Assembly: GCF_044466355.1 (NCBI RefSeq)
Contig: NZ_JBITMQ010000027.1
Location: forward strand, 1 to 64,000
Origin: Actinophytocola sp044466355
GTDB lineage: Bacteria; Actinomycetota; Actinomycetes; Mycobacteriales; Pseudonocardiaceae
Direction of reading: 5' to 3'
Length of the DNA stretch: 64,000 nt
Under the pieces are notes generated by a model. The model searched no databases. It was given only the letters and a program-made list of their open reading frames with translations, and had not been told where the DNA came from. Below, piece after piece: positions 23,501 through 31,433 of this stretch (within the stretch, counting starts at the first letter, position 1; every line of letters starts with the position of its first letter). A program made the position numbers and the translations under genes.

Positions 23501-23866
23501 CCGCCGTTCGTCGGCCATCCGGGCCACGGCGTCCTCGGCGCGCGCCGAGAGCAGCACGCTCGCCGCTCCGCGCTCCCGCTGCAGTGCGCCGACCAGTCCG
23601 CGCAGCTCTTCGTTGACCACGACCAGCCGGTCGACGCGGCGGTAGGAGCTCGCCTTGTCGACCTGGTCGGAGATCTGCATCGTGCCGAGCACGATCGCGA
23701 AGACGACCGGCACGAGCGTGACGGCCGCGAGCTTTACGGGGATGTTCCAGTCCCGCCAGTTCGCGAGCACGCTCACCAGCGTCGACCACCGGGACGTGGG
23801 TTCGTCGGCGCGATCCGCGCCCGCGTTCCCCTGCTCGGTTGACACGCTTTGTGTCGCAGCTTTCAA
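20549..23866 (-). CDS. cvnA: Conservon sensor histidine kinase with nitrate/nitrite-sensing domain (CvnA-type)
   Basis: A 1105-residue kinase. In order: cytoplasmic N-terminus, TM1 (about 45-65), an external nitrate/nitrite-sensor-like helical domain (about 70-330, including LQRERGAASVLL), TM2 (about 345-370), HAMP, and an ATPase domain with LLDNATAFSAPDTQV and a DEGIGMNQAELD motif. After about 700 comes a long disordered tail: an Asn-Gly-His/Thr repeat (about 705-740), then two copies of a module with SGGLPRRSPRQNLVPGS followed by an Arg-rich helix. No canonical phosphoacceptor His helix is obvious. It is the first gene of the conservon operon. Confidence 0.94.
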   Translation of the reverse strand: MKAATQSVSTEQGNAGADRADEPTSRWSTLVSVLANWRDWNIPVKLAAVTLVPVVFAIVLGTMQISDQVDKASSYRRVDRLVVVNEELRGLVGALQRERGAASVLLSARAEDAVARMADERRATDAAQAAFLRAAGRVTLDHEAAAARYADVERWLGELANIRDQVARPGFDAANAVTRYSAVVDALLRFDRTMASEAIDPTLASTAAALYDLEEIKEEVSYQQAVIAVGIARGSLTSPEVEALTASVGRQADRLADFYSLVGEDRAERYDTTVSGTGIAGRNNVVAAVIGNRPGTPLPTTASSWQEGSTLTATRIGDVAAVLAEDLSDRSAALQDEASDGAGLAAVILLVALVVAIAVMFVVGRHLLGSLNALRNGALDVAERALPAAVVRIRDRGEHAGDIELPPMPVTSMDEVGQVARAFDAVQRQAVRLATEQAGLRATYSSVFVNLSRRSQGLVQRQLQLLERLERDEEDSDQLATLFQLDHLATRMRRNNENLMVLSGSEGGRRSQRPANLADLLRAAVSEIEQYQRVVLLPPPSVQVVGYAVGDLVRLTAELLDNATAFSAPDTQVTIASHSFEDGSVCIAVLDEGIGMNQAELDEANAKLADSGLIDVATSRRMGLFVIGRLAGRHGIEVRLNGGTDVKGVRATVTVPSDVIVQVATPAEPRKEKTQANGTSLLAPFSLAGERVHTNGANGTHVNGTNGHSNGHTNGQTNGQTNGHSNGHSNGHAGGLKPAPLPKPAPREEPAPTADDGPAESTPDEQAGGHTPLPRRSPGGKVPGPRANPVGPKDIARPRGPFEPPARQAHGAGLFSSPGDEQDNGSGWWTAGTPVDRSAIEETTPIFDEMVSAWFRAVSDPAVDDATAAAMRPDPPSKDDQQSGGDAWNFAADSGFDAARAASKTEPSDFTSGGLPRRSPRQNLVPGSAATGTTDGPPRHGRDADDVRSRLSDYRQGVRRARDHRGGGEPPSPNAAPVTPPRPDRPAGPPPVSTGDTTRLDLSGAGWRFAADIGWRAANQVSTATPVDFTSGGLPRRSPRQNLVPGSVSHSGNGNGAAPSPRAGRAEETRGRLAGFQKGLSRGRRSLADRGSANGFDHKQQQESE

Positions 23867-24621
23867 GACAGCGCCTCATTTCAGAATGAGGAGACGACAA
23901 TTCCAGTCGAGCACACCACGCGGCTCGGGTCAGGGCCGCCGCCGCAGCGAGAACTGAGCATCGATCGTACCTCAGTTCGCCGATCACGAAAGCCTTCGAA
24001 AAGACCGGTCATGACCTGCGAAAACCACCCGCAAAGCGATCGAATAAGGGGCCGCCGCCCACGCGCTGAGGGTTTTCGATCATGGCGTGTCTACTGTGTG
24101 TCGGAACAGGACTGCCTTAATACCCCGATCGGGTTATGTTGCCCTGAAGTCCACTGGTGACACCCTTGCCGGCGATCATGGCGCGTCCTCCGAGCGGGGT
24201 GCGGATGCACGTGCAGTGACCCTCCGCAACGCCACCAGCAGCACAAACAGGGCGTGACCGAGCTTCACCCGGACGCGTGACGTGCTGGTGGAGCCGTCAT
24301 CCAGGAGTACTGTGCACACGGCACAACCGGCCATCGTGATCACGATCCGTCACCTCGATCCTGCGGTGTGCAACTTTCGCAACGCAACGTCACGTGCAGA
24401 TTCACCAGGAGGTGTGAACGCCTGGACACGGCCCGCTCTGTAGTGTCTACTTCGGTCACGCGAGAGGTGGCGCGTTTATCGAGAACGCCACCGTTCGGGA
24501 GCGGTTGGGAGTTCATCAGCGTCGTGGTTACTATGACGCCCGCCGGTTCTCCAACGGCTTCGTCTCCACATTGAAATCAGGCCGCTCGTAAATGTCCGCG
24601 GCCACTTCAACGGAGGAACAC
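23867..24621. other. Long intergenic region between conservon and acetate-transport operon
   Basis: About 750 bases between two divergent operons hold no convincing gene. Noted structures: a near-direct repeat GATCATGGCGYGTC near 24079 and 24175, and a hairpin with arms GGTGGCG and CGCCACC near 24466-24494. A good ribosome site (GGAGGAACAC) stands before the ATG at 24622. Part of the region may be a long 5' leader. I found no riboswitch I could name. Confidence 0.4.
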
Positions 24622-25038
24622 ATGACCCAGGTGGTGCACACCCCGATAACGGCGCGCGCCCCGGAACAAACCGGTGTGAGCTTCGGCGGAATCACCGGAC
24701 ACCCGCACACTCCCCCGGTCCCCTCGGGGGCCCCGGACTTCACCGCGATCCACGACAGCGCGCAGTTCGCGGCGCTGCGCAGCCGCTTCCGGCGCTTCGT
24801 GTTCCCCATGGCCGCGCTGTTCGTCTGCTGGTACCTCACCTACGTGCTGCTGGCCGCCTACGCGCACGGGTTCATGAGCCACCGCCTGTTCGGGCTGGTG
24901 ACCGTGGGCCTCGTGTTCGGCCTGCTCCAGTTCGCGTCGACCATCGCGATCACCGCCGCCTACGTGCGGTTCGCGCGGAAGAACATCGACCCGGCGATCG
25001 CCCAGCTGCGTGCCGAGGTGGGGGTTTCCGACACATGA
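24622..25038 (+). CDS. DUF485 membrane protein, partner of acetate symporter
   Basis: A 138-residue protein with a polar N-terminus (1-60, Pro/His-rich) and two membrane segments (about 68-88 and 100-122) in the DUF485 pattern: FTAIHDSAQFAALRSRFRRFVFP before the first helix and VRFARKNIDPAIAQLRAEV after the second. GGAGG stands six bases before the ATG at 24622. It overlaps the symporter gene by four bases. DUF485 genes are coupled with acetate symporters across bacteria, where they are thought to support the transporter. Confidence 0.94.
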   Translation: MTQVVHTPITARAPEQTGVSFGGITGHPHTPPVPSGAPDFTAIHDSAQFAALRSRFRRFVFPMAALFVCWYLTYVLLAAYAHGFMSHRLFGLVTVGLVFGLLQFASTIAITAAYVRFARKNIDPAIAQLRAEVGVSDT

Positions 25039-26621
25039 TCTCCGCACAGTCCGGCCAGGTCGGCAGCCCGCTGCTGAACCTGGCCGTGTTCGCCGGGTTC
25101 GTCGCGATCACGCTCTACGTCGTGTACCGGGTGAGCCACCGCAACACGTCCACAGCGGACTACTACGCGGCGGGCAGCGCGTTCACCGGATCGCAGAACG
25201 GCATCGCGATCACCGGCGACTACCTGTCGGCGGCGTCGTTCCTCGGCATCGCGGGCGCGATCGCCGTGCACGGCTACGACGGCTTCCTGTACTCGATCGG
25301 CTTCCTCGTCGCGTGGCTGGTGGCGCTGCTGCTGGTCGCCGAGCTGGTCCGCAACACGGGCCGGTTCACGATGGGCGACGTGCTGGCGTACCGGATGCGC
25401 CAGCGCCCGGTGCGTGCCGCGGCCGCCACGTCGACGCTCGTGATCTCGTTCTTCTACATGCTGGCGCAGATGGCGGGCGCGGGCGGTCTCGTCGCGCTGC
25501 TGCTCGACGTGCACGGCAAGGGCGGGCAGGCGCTGGTGATCTGCGTCGTCGGCCTGATCATGATCTTCTACGTGCTCGTCGGCGGCATGAAGGGCACGAC
25601 GTGGGTGCAGATCATCAAGGCGACGCTGCTCGTGCTCTGCGTCGTGCTGATGACCGTGTTCCTGCTCGGCAAGTTCGGGTTCAGCATCTCCGCGCTGCTC
25701 GAGGACGCCGCGGCCAACAACACCAACGGGCAGGGCGTGCTCGAACCGGGCGGCCAGTACGGCAGGACGGCGATCACCCAGCTGGACTTTGTGTCGCTGT
25801 CGCTGTCCCTGCTCCTCGGCGCCGCGGCACTCCCCCACGTCCTGATGCGGTTCTACACCGTGCCGAACGCGAGGCAGGCGCGCCGGTCGGTGGTGTGGGC
25901 GATCGGCTGCATGGCCGTGTTCTACCTGGCGACGCTGGTGATCGGCTACGGCGCGTCGGCGTTGGTCGGCTCCGAGCGGATCCTGGCGTCGACCGGCAAG
26001 GAGAACTCGGCGGCGCCGCTGCTGGCGTTCGAGGTCGGTGGCACCCTGCTGCTGGGCATCGTGGCGGCGGTCGCGTTCGCGACGATCCTCGCCGTGGTCG
26101 CGGGCCTCACCCTGACCGCGTCGGCGTCCTTCGCCCACGACGTGTACGCGAACATCTTCCGCGGCGGCAAGGCGGAGCCTCGCTCGGAGGTCAAGGTGGC
26201 CCGCCTGACCGCGGTCGTGGTCGGCGTGCTCGCCATGATCGGCGGTGTCCTCGCCAACGGGCAGAACGTGGCGTTCCTGGTGGCGCTGGCGTTCGCGTTC
26301 GCGGCGTCGGCGAACCTGTCGACGCTGCTGTACTCGCTGTTCTGGAAGCGGTTCAACACCACCGGGACGCTGTGGGGCATGTACGGCGGGCTGGGTTCGT
26401 GCCTGCTGCTGGTGTTCTTCTCCCCGGTCGTGTCGGGCGCCCCGACGTCGATCTTCTCCGGGATGGACTTCCACCTGTTCCCGCTGACGAACCCGGGCAT
26501 CGTGTCGATCCCGATCTCCTTCCTGGCGGGCTACCTCGGCACGATGCTGTCGAAGGAGCAGGCCGACCCGGCGCTGCAGAAGGAGATGGCGGTCCGCTCG
26601 CTGACGGGTATCCGCTCGTGA
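25035..26621 (+). CDS. actP: Sodium/acetate symporter (SSS family, ActP-like)
   Basis: A 528-residue solute:sodium symporter with about 13 membrane helices. Family segments include DYYAAGSAFTGSQNGIAITGDYLSAASFLGIAG, LAYRMRQRPVR, and a GGMKGTTWVQIIKATLL loop. The final loop region GVLANGQNVAFLVALAFAFAAS is typical of ActP. It takes up acetate and similar short-chain acids. Translation is coupled to the DUF485 gene through an ATGA overlap. A perfect terminator hairpin lies 18 bases after the stop. Confidence 0.95.
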   Translation: MISAQSGQVGSPLLNLAVFAGFVAITLYVVYRVSHRNTSTADYYAAGSAFTGSQNGIAITGDYLSAASFLGIAGAIAVHGYDGFLYSIGFLVAWLVALLLVAELVRNTGRFTMGDVLAYRMRQRPVRAAAATSTLVISFFYMLAQMAGAGGLVALLLDVHGKGGQALVICVVGLIMIFYVLVGGMKGTTWVQIIKATLLVLCVVLMTVFLLGKFGFSISALLEDAAANNTNGQGVLEPGGQYGRTAITQLDFVSLSLSLLLGAAALPHVLMRFYTVPNARQARRSVVWAIGCMAVFYLATLVIGYGASALVGSERILASTGKENSAAPLLAFEVGGTLLLGIVAAVAFATILAVVAGLTLTASASFAHDVYANIFRGGKAEPRSEVKVARLTAVVVGVLAMIGGVLANGQNVAFLVALAFAFAASANLSTLLYSLFWKRFNTTGTLWGMYGGLGSCLLLVFFSPVVSGAPTSIFSGMDFHLFPLTNPGIVSIPISFLAGYLGTMLSKEQADPALQKEMAVRSLTGIRS

Positions 26622-26639
26622 GGTGAGCACCCGAGAACG

Positions 26640-26677
26640 TGCCCTGGCAGCGGCCACATCCCCCCACTGCCAGGGCA
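26640..26677 (+). terminator. Hairpin terminator after actP
   Basis: A perfect 11-base stem TGCCCTGGCAG (26640-26650) pairs with CTGCCAGGGCA (26667-26677) around a 16-base loop, starting 18 bases after the stop of the symporter gene. There is no T-run, as is common in high-GC actinomycetes. Confidence 0.75.
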
Positions 26678-26761
26678 TTCCCATACCGCGGGCCGCACGT
26701 TTCAGGCGCACGTGGCGAAGCGTTCACTGACGAACACCCTCCACCGGTGTAGAAACGTGGT

Positions 26762-27469
26762 GTGCGTGACCCACTCGCGGGCCTGGCCGATGTGCCGTGG
26801 CGGCAGTTGAACCATGCTGACGGTGTCGCGGCGGACGTGCCCGACCGGTTGCGGATGCTCCGGTCCGAGCACCTCGACACCCGTTCCGGCGCGCTGACCT
26901 GGCTCGCCAAGGTGCCGGGCTCGACGGCGGGCGCCGCCGTCGTCGACTTCCTCGTGGCGTTGATCGACGACCCGGCCACCCCCGACCGGGAGTCGCTGGT
27001 CAGCCTGCTGCACGACATCGCCCTGCGGGACGTCGACCTCCCGCTGCCCGACGACTTCGAACCCGACGACGCGTTCCTCGCCGCCAGGAAGCACGTCGGC
27101 TCCTACGCCTCCTGGCTGGCCGATCCCCTCGTCGCGGCCCAGGCGGCGGAGCTGCTCGCGTACTTCCCGGCGTCACAACAGGTCGTCGACGCGCTGCTGG
27201 CGTCCGCGGCGCCCGCCAGCGCCAACCTCACCCTGGGGTACGTGCACGGTTTCCCGTCCGTGGACACCCACCTGACCACGGCCCTCGCGTCGTCGTCGCG
27301 GGACGTCCGGATGACCGCCGCCGTCGCGCTCGCCTTCCGGTTGGGGGCCGACCTGCCCGAGTCCGCACTGGACCTGCTCGTCGACGAAGCCCCGCCACCG
27401 GCGCCCCCTGGCTGGGACCGCTCGATGCGGGGCTTCGTCACGCTCGCGTTGCGCCGGGTCGGCCTTTAG
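26762..27469 (+). CDS. HEAT-repeat-like protein, function unknown
   Basis: A 235-residue protein, mostly helical, in which pairs of helices repeat (LDTRSGALTWLAKVPGSTAG, TPDRESLVSLLHDIALRD, SRDVRMTAAVALAFRLGADL) in the way of HEAT/ARM repeats, which serve as protein-binding scaffolds. It has no signal peptide. The GTG start at 26762 has no strong ribosome site, and this protein may be leaderless. Its 3' end overlaps the convergent glycosidase gene by four bases. No partner is obvious nearby. Confidence 0.7.
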   Translation: MRDPLAGLADVPWRQLNHADGVAADVPDRLRMLRSEHLDTRSGALTWLAKVPGSTAGAAVVDFLVALIDDPATPDRESLVSLLHDIALRDVDLPLPDDFEPDDAFLAARKHVGSYASWLADPLVAAQAAELLAYFPASQQVVDALLASAAPASANLTLGYVHGFPSVDTHLTTALASSSRDVRMTAAVALAFRLGADLPESALDLLVDEAPPPAPPGWDRSMRGFVTLALRRVGL

Positions 27470-28506
27470 GAGATGTAGAAGCCACCCGAGTTGCGGTACA
27501 CGGCCGCCGTGATCGGGAACCGGCGGGTGCCGTCCCACCAGTGGTAGACCACGCGGTAGCTGCCGTCCATCGCGTTGAAGAAGTCCATCCCGCCCGGGCC
27601 GCGGTGGTTACCGGGCAGTCCCCGGTACGGGTTGAGCCCACCGGTGCCCGTGTACCCGAAGTAGGGCCGCTCGACCCCGTTCGCCCGCGGTGTGCACCTG
27701 CTCGAGGGGATCGGGCCGGTGCCGCACCTGGCGATGCCGGTCGAGTACCGCGCGCTGTCCCAGTTGTTCCCCGAGTAGGCCAGGTACCAGTAGCCGTCGG
27801 CCGACTTGAACATGGACGGGTTCTCGATCACGTGCGTGCCGCCGCTGGTCCCCCTCGTGTCCCACGTGATGTCGGTGCTCTTCAGCAGGTCCCGGCGGGA
27901 CGACCAGATCGCCCAGCCGTTCGAGCCGGTCCGCACCGCGGAGATGCCGGTCTCCGCGCCCGAGGTGATCGCGTCGTCCCGGTAGGTCACGTACAGGACA
28001 CCGCCCGAGAGGTACGGGTTGGCGTCGATCGCCCAGCGTCCGCCGGGCGGGCACGCCCACTCGCCCGGGTTCGTGAACGGGCCGCGGGCGCTGTAGGAGA
28101 CCGCCCTGCCGATGCACTTCTGCCCGGTGCCGCGCTTGGACGCCGTGTAGTACATGAAGTAGCGGTCACCGAACTTCGCCACGCCCGGCGCCCAGATGTT
28201 GCCCTCCGCCCACGAGCCGGGACCGTTGGGCAGGGCGTCGCCCGAGGCGCAGTCGGTGATGCCGACCGTGTTGCCGGAGCCGTGCACCAGCACCGGCACG
28301 AACAACTTGCCCGTCGCGCCGCAGCGTTTGCCGACGCCGGCGCCGACGGTCGTGCCGTAGGTGACGTACCGGCCGTCCTTGGCGAGCACGGTGTCCGGGT
28401 CGGCGAGCGGGAACGGCGACTCGTTCGCGGCCTGCGCGACGCCCGCGGTCACGCACGTCGCGACGACGGCGGCGGCGGTGAGCAGCCGCGCCAGGTGTTT
28501 GATCAT
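27466..28506 (-). CDS. Secreted glycoside hydrolase family 43 enzyme (arabinanase/xylosidase-like)
   Basis: A 346-residue secreted five-bladed beta-propeller enzyme. A signal peptide (1-27, AQAAN) precedes the first blade with the catalytic base in LADPDTVLAKDGRYVTYG, then WAEGNIWAPGVAKFGDRYFMYYT, the pKa-tuning Asp in WAIDANPYLSGGVLYVTYRD, and the acid Glu in HVIENPSMFKSADGYWYLAY. These match GH43. The true start at 28506 has AAAGGGA upstream; the open frame continues upstream only by chance. The gene follows the endonuclease/phosphatase gene by 11 bases. The exact substrate (arabinan or xylan) is not decided. Confidence 0.9.
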   Translation of the reverse strand: MIKHLARLLTAAAVVATCVTAGVAQAANESPFPLADPDTVLAKDGRYVTYGTTVGAGVGKRCGATGKLFVPVLVHGSGNTVGITDCASGDALPNGPGSWAEGNIWAPGVAKFGDRYFMYYTASKRGTGQKCIGRAVSYSARGPFTNPGEWACPPGGRWAIDANPYLSGGVLYVTYRDDAITSGAETGISAVRTGSNGWAIWSSRRDLLKSTDITWDTRGTSGGTHVIENPSMFKSADGYWYLAYSGNNWDSARYSTGIARCGTGPIPSSRCTPRANGVERPYFGYTGTGGLNPYRGLPGNHRGPGGMDFFNAMDGSYRVVYHWWDGTRRFPITAAVYRNSGGFYIS

Positions 28507-28517
28507 GACAGTCCCTT

Positions 28518-29447
28518 TCAGGTCAGCCGCAGCTTGGCCTGGTAGGCCCAGTGGTCGGACGCGACGTGGAGGTGGTCGTGCGGGTACCAGTGGTTGATCC
28601 CGGCCTGCCGGAAGTCGACGGCGGCGGTGCCGATGATCCAGTCGATCCGGCGTCCGGTGTCGCGCAGCGCGGTGCTCCAGCCGTTCGTGGTGTTCCACTG
28701 CCGGGTGAGCCGCTGCGCGGTGGTGATCCAGGAGTCGTGGGTGCCGCCGTCGACCATCTTGGCGTGCACCGGCGAGCCCGGTTCGGCGTTGAAGTCGCCG
28801 GTCACCACCACGGGGCGGCCGAACCCCGGGATCTTGTCCTTGATCATCGCCGCGCTCTTGTTGCGCGACTCCGACGACTGGTGGTCCAGGTGGGTGTTGA
28901 TGTGCACGAAGTCCCGGCCGGTGCGCCGGTCGTGGAAACGCAGCCACGCCATCATCCTGGGCTGGTCGTTGCCCCACGACTTCGAGCCGGCGACGTTGGG
29001 GGTGTTGGAGAACCACCAGTGACCGTGTTCGTCCAGACGGAGCCGGTCGTTGTCGTAGATGACGCCGTTGCTCGGCCCGGTGCCGTCGGCGTAGACGCCA
29101 CGCCGGATCGCGCGGTACCGGTCGCCGAAGCGGGCCCTGACCTTGTCCATCAGCTGGATGATCTGCCAGACATGGGCCTCCTGGGTGCCCATGATCGTCG
29201 GCTGTTCCTTGTGGAAGAGCCAGTCGATGTGGTCGATCCGGTGGCTCCACGCACGCCATTCGGAGTCGACCGGCACGCGCAGGTTGTAGGTCATGACGTT
29301 CATGTGGTCGCCGCTGCCGATCGGTCCGATCAGCGGCAGGTCGAGCTGGGCCGCAGCCTCTGGCGCGACGAGGGCCTGCCCGCCGACGGCGGCGGCGGTC
29401 ACCCCCACCGCGCCGAAGAAGGTCCTGCGGTTGATGTGTTTGGCCAT
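28518..29447 (-). CDS. Tat-secreted endonuclease/exonuclease/phosphatase family protein
   Basis: A 309-residue protein with a twin-arginine signal (NRRTFFGAVGVTAAAVGG) and an EEP-superfamily domain: MNVMTYNLRV, the metal Glu in GTQEAHVWQ, HINTHLDHQS, VVTGDFNAEPGSPVH, RIDWIIG and the catalytic His in ASDHWAYQAKL. All active-site positions are present, so it should be a folded metal-dependent phosphodiesterase or nuclease outside the cell. AGGAGG stands before the ATG. It is the first gene of a two-gene operon with the GH43 enzyme, an uncommon pairing that suggests use of extracellular polymers. Confidence 0.93.
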   Translation of the reverse strand: MAKHINRRTFFGAVGVTAAAVGGQALVAPEAAAQLDLPLIGPIGSGDHMNVMTYNLRVPVDSEWRAWSHRIDHIDWLFHKEQPTIMGTQEAHVWQIIQLMDKVRARFGDRYRAIRRGVYADGTGPSNGVIYDNDRLRLDEHGHWWFSNTPNVAGSKSWGNDQPRMMAWLRFHDRRTGRDFVHINTHLDHQSSESRNKSAAMIKDKIPGFGRPVVVTGDFNAEPGSPVHAKMVDGGTHDSWITTAQRLTRQWNTTNGWSTALRDTGRRIDWIIGTAAVDFRQAGINHWYPHDHLHVASDHWAYQAKLRLT

Positions 29448-29572
29448 CCGACCTCCTGACGGTTACGCGAACACGCATCCGAGAGTCGGTCAGAAAATAT
29501 GTGACAACCGCAGACGGTCTGACACATTGCGGCGGAACTGCCGCCTAATGCGGCCGTACGGCCTATCGAATG

Positions 29573-29591
29573 ACGCCGCCTGACGCGGCGT
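29573..29591 (-). terminator. Short hairpin after the DUF3817 gene
   Basis: Arms ACGCCGC (29573-29579) and GCGGCGT (29585-29591) pair perfectly around a five-base loop, seven bases after the stop of the minus-strand DUF3817 gene. A reasonable terminator for that operon. Confidence 0.55.
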
Positions 29592-29597
29592 GATCAC

Positions 29598-29963
29598 CTA
29601 GATGGCTTCGCCGCGGCGGACCTTCCGCGTCACCGAGCGCTCGGCGAAGAACGAGCCGATCGGCACCACGCCGGACAGCATCACCAGGACCGTGCCCTTG
29701 AGGGACCAGCGGGCCTTCAGCGCGAGGTCGACGATCGTCACCAGGTAGACGATGTAGAGGAAGCCGTGCGCGGGCCCGACGATCGCCGAGTACATCGGCT
29801 CGTCGAACACGTAGTTCATGACCATCGCGAAGCACAGCGCCAGCAGGCCGACACCGACGATGTACGCGAGCACCCGGAACCGGGCGAGCGCACCCTTGAC
29901 ACCCGCGTCGCCGACGGCCTGGGCGGGGTTCTCCTCGTCGGTGACGGGGGACTCGGCGGTCAT
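29598..29963 (-). CDS. DUF3817 membrane protein
   Basis: A 121-residue protein with about three membrane segments and the DUF3817 pattern: FRVLAYIVGVGLLALCFAMVMNY, GPAHGFLYIVYLVTIVDLA and KGTVLVMLSGVVPIGSFFAER. It overlaps the upstream gene by four bases (ATGA). The family is widespread in actinobacteria and some firmicutes, without a firm function. It is the last gene of a short operon that ends at a hairpin. Confidence 0.93.
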   Translation of the reverse strand: MTAESPVTDEENPAQAVGDAGVKGALARFRVLAYIVGVGLLALCFAMVMNYVFDEPMYSAIVGPAHGFLYIVYLVTIVDLALKARWSLKGTVLVMLSGVVPIGSFFAERSVTRKVRRGEAI

Positions 29964-30334
29964 CGCGTCTCCTGCTCGTGTCGCGCGTTGAGCTGGGCGA
30001 GGTAGGCGTTGTACGCGGCCAGCTCGGGATCGTCCTCGGCGTCCTGCACCGCATACTGCCGGACCGGCATTTTGTCCGGTTCAGGTGGGGGTGCGGGTTG
30101 TGACGCGGCTTGCTCCGCAGGAGCGCGCGTCCGCAGCGTGCGCATCCGCCAGAACATGAACGCCGGGAACAGCCCGAAGAGCGGCCAGAGCAGGGCGTAG
30201 CCGAAGTTCTGCCAGTCACCACCGGCGGCCATGAAGCGGCTCCACTGCCACCAGGCCAGCCCCAGGCACCCGAGGAAGACCACCACACAGAGAAGAACGA
30301 TCCCCGCGCGGCGCGCCAGCACTCCGCCATTCAC
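29960..30334 (-). CDS. Two-span membrane protein with acidic cytoplasmic tail
   Basis: A 124-residue protein with two membrane segments (about 9-30, GIVLLCVVVFLGCLGLAWWQW, and 45-65, YALLWPLFGLFPAFMFWRM) and a Pro-rich, acidic C-terminal tail that ends LAAYNAYLAQLNARHEQETR. The GTG at 30334 gives a GTGA overlap with the upstream DUF397 gene; a GTG at 30322 is possible. The AAYNAYLAQLN ending recurs in actinobacterial proteins next to DUF3817 genes. Function unknown. Confidence 0.8.
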   Translation of the reverse strand: MNGGVLARRAGIVLLCVVVFLGCLGLAWWQWSRFMAAGGDWQNFGYALLWPLFGLFPAFMFWRMRTLRTRAPAEQAASQPAPPPEPDKMPVRQYAVQDAEDDPELAAYNAYLAQLNARHEQETR

Positions 30335-30534
30335 GCCTTCGACGCTAACACTCCCCCGGTGAACGCCTCCCATGCCGCACCACCAAACGTGAGGTGGCCG
30401 GACTCGACGTTCTTGGAGTCCCGCACCCCGACGGTGTCGGCCACAAACGCCACCTCGACACAGTTGTCGTTGACCGCCCCGCTGCTGCGGCTGCTCTTGC
30501 GCCAGACCGCGCCGGAAAACTCCACCGTGGGCAC
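30331..30534 (-). CDS. DUF397 small protein
   Basis: A 67-residue protein with the DUF397 signature: VWRKSSRSSGAVNDNCVEVAF, VGVRDSKNVESGHLTFGGAAWEAF. These proteins are encoded beside XRE-family DUF5753 regulators in actinomycetes, as here, and in some systems bind or antagonise that regulator (WhiJ-type pairs). It lies 13 bases downstream of the regulator gene and overlaps the next gene by four. Confidence 0.95.
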   Translation of the reverse strand: MPTVEFSGAVWRKSSRSSGAVNDNCVEVAFVADTVGVRDSKNVESGHLTFGGAAWEAFTGGVLASKA

Positions 30535-30547
30535 TTCCTTCTCAGGA

Positions 30548-31363
30548 CTACAGGTCGCGGGCCAGCCGCTCGATGAGCGCCACGGACTCTGTCGGGCTCA
30601 GCGCTTCAGATCGCAGCTGATCGAACCTCAGTCTAGCCTGGTCGAGTTCCTCGGGTTTCTCCATCTGGAGGGCACCGGTCACGTACGCCACGTGGAGCAG
30701 AGCGGGATCCCCGCCGGGAAAACTCAGGATCGTGTACGCGCCAGTCGTTCCGGTGTGAGCGCCCCCGGCATCAGGCAACACCTGGATGTTGACCGTAGGC
30801 AACTCCGCGCACTTGGCAAGGTGGCGCAACTGAGCGCGCATCACCCCTACCCCTCCGACGCGCTTCCGCAGAGCCGCCTCATCGATCACGGCGGCCAACT
30901 CCAGGGGAAACTCCTCGTCCTCTAGCCGCCGCTGCCTGTGCAGCCGGGCGGCCACCTCGTTCTCGATCTTGTGGGCGGGCAACCCGTGCGCGGCGAACAG
31001 CGCACGCATGTAAGCCTCTGTCTGGAGCAGACCGGGGACGTTGATCACGCCGAACTCCAGCAACGCCGACGCTTCTGTCTCCGCGCTGATGAAGCCGTAG
31101 TCGTCGATGCCGAACTTCTTCCACCAACCCGGGCGGTTGGCCTCGCGGACGAGGTCGAGCAGCTCCGGGTCGTAGATGTCGTAGAAGTCCATTATCGACC
31201 GTGCCAGGTGGACGTCCGCCCGCGACTCGCCCGTCTCGATGCGGCCCAGCGAGCTGCGGGTCTTGTCCAGCAGCCGCGCGGCTTCCTCCAGGGTCAGCCC
31301 CGCCTGCTCACGCATCTGCCGCAGCCGCCGCGCCAGGCGCCGCCGCCGGAACGTGGGCGTCAC
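30548..31363 (-). CDS. XRE-family regulator with DUF5753 domain (WhiJ-like)
   Basis: A 271-residue regulator with an N-terminal helix-turn-helix (RRRRLARRLRQMREQAGLTLEEAARLLDKTRSSLGRIETGE) and a C-terminal DUF5753 domain (VPGLLQTEAYMRALFAAHGLP, IDEAALRKRVGG, LRHLAKCAELPTVNIQVLP, GAYTILSFP). The GTG at 31363 has GGGAGG seven bases upstream; a GTG at 31393 would add ten residues. Pairs like this one and its DUF397 partner are numerous in actinomycetes and influence development and antibiotic production; the specific regulon is unknown. Confidence 0.95.
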   Translation of the reverse strand: MTPTFRRRRLARRLRQMREQAGLTLEEAARLLDKTRSSLGRIETGESRADVHLARSIMDFYDIYDPELLDLVREANRPGWWKKFGIDDYGFISAETEASALLEFGVINVPGLLQTEAYMRALFAAHGLPAHKIENEVAARLHRQRRLEDEEFPLELAAVIDEAALRKRVGGVGVMRAQLRHLAKCAELPTVNIQVLPDAGGAHTGTTGAYTILSFPGGDPALLHVAYVTGALQMEKPEELDQARLRFDQLRSEALSPTESVALIERLARDL

Positions 31364-31433
31364 CCCGGTTACCTCCCGTGCTCGAACGATCACAGCATGA
31401 TCGCAGCCGGGAGGGTACGAGTGGGAATCCCGG

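Noticed and set aside
28507..29478. N-terminal extension of the GH43 open frame across the EEP gene
   Set aside because: The extra part is antisense-like composition in another frame of the EEP gene; the signal peptide fixes the start at 28506.
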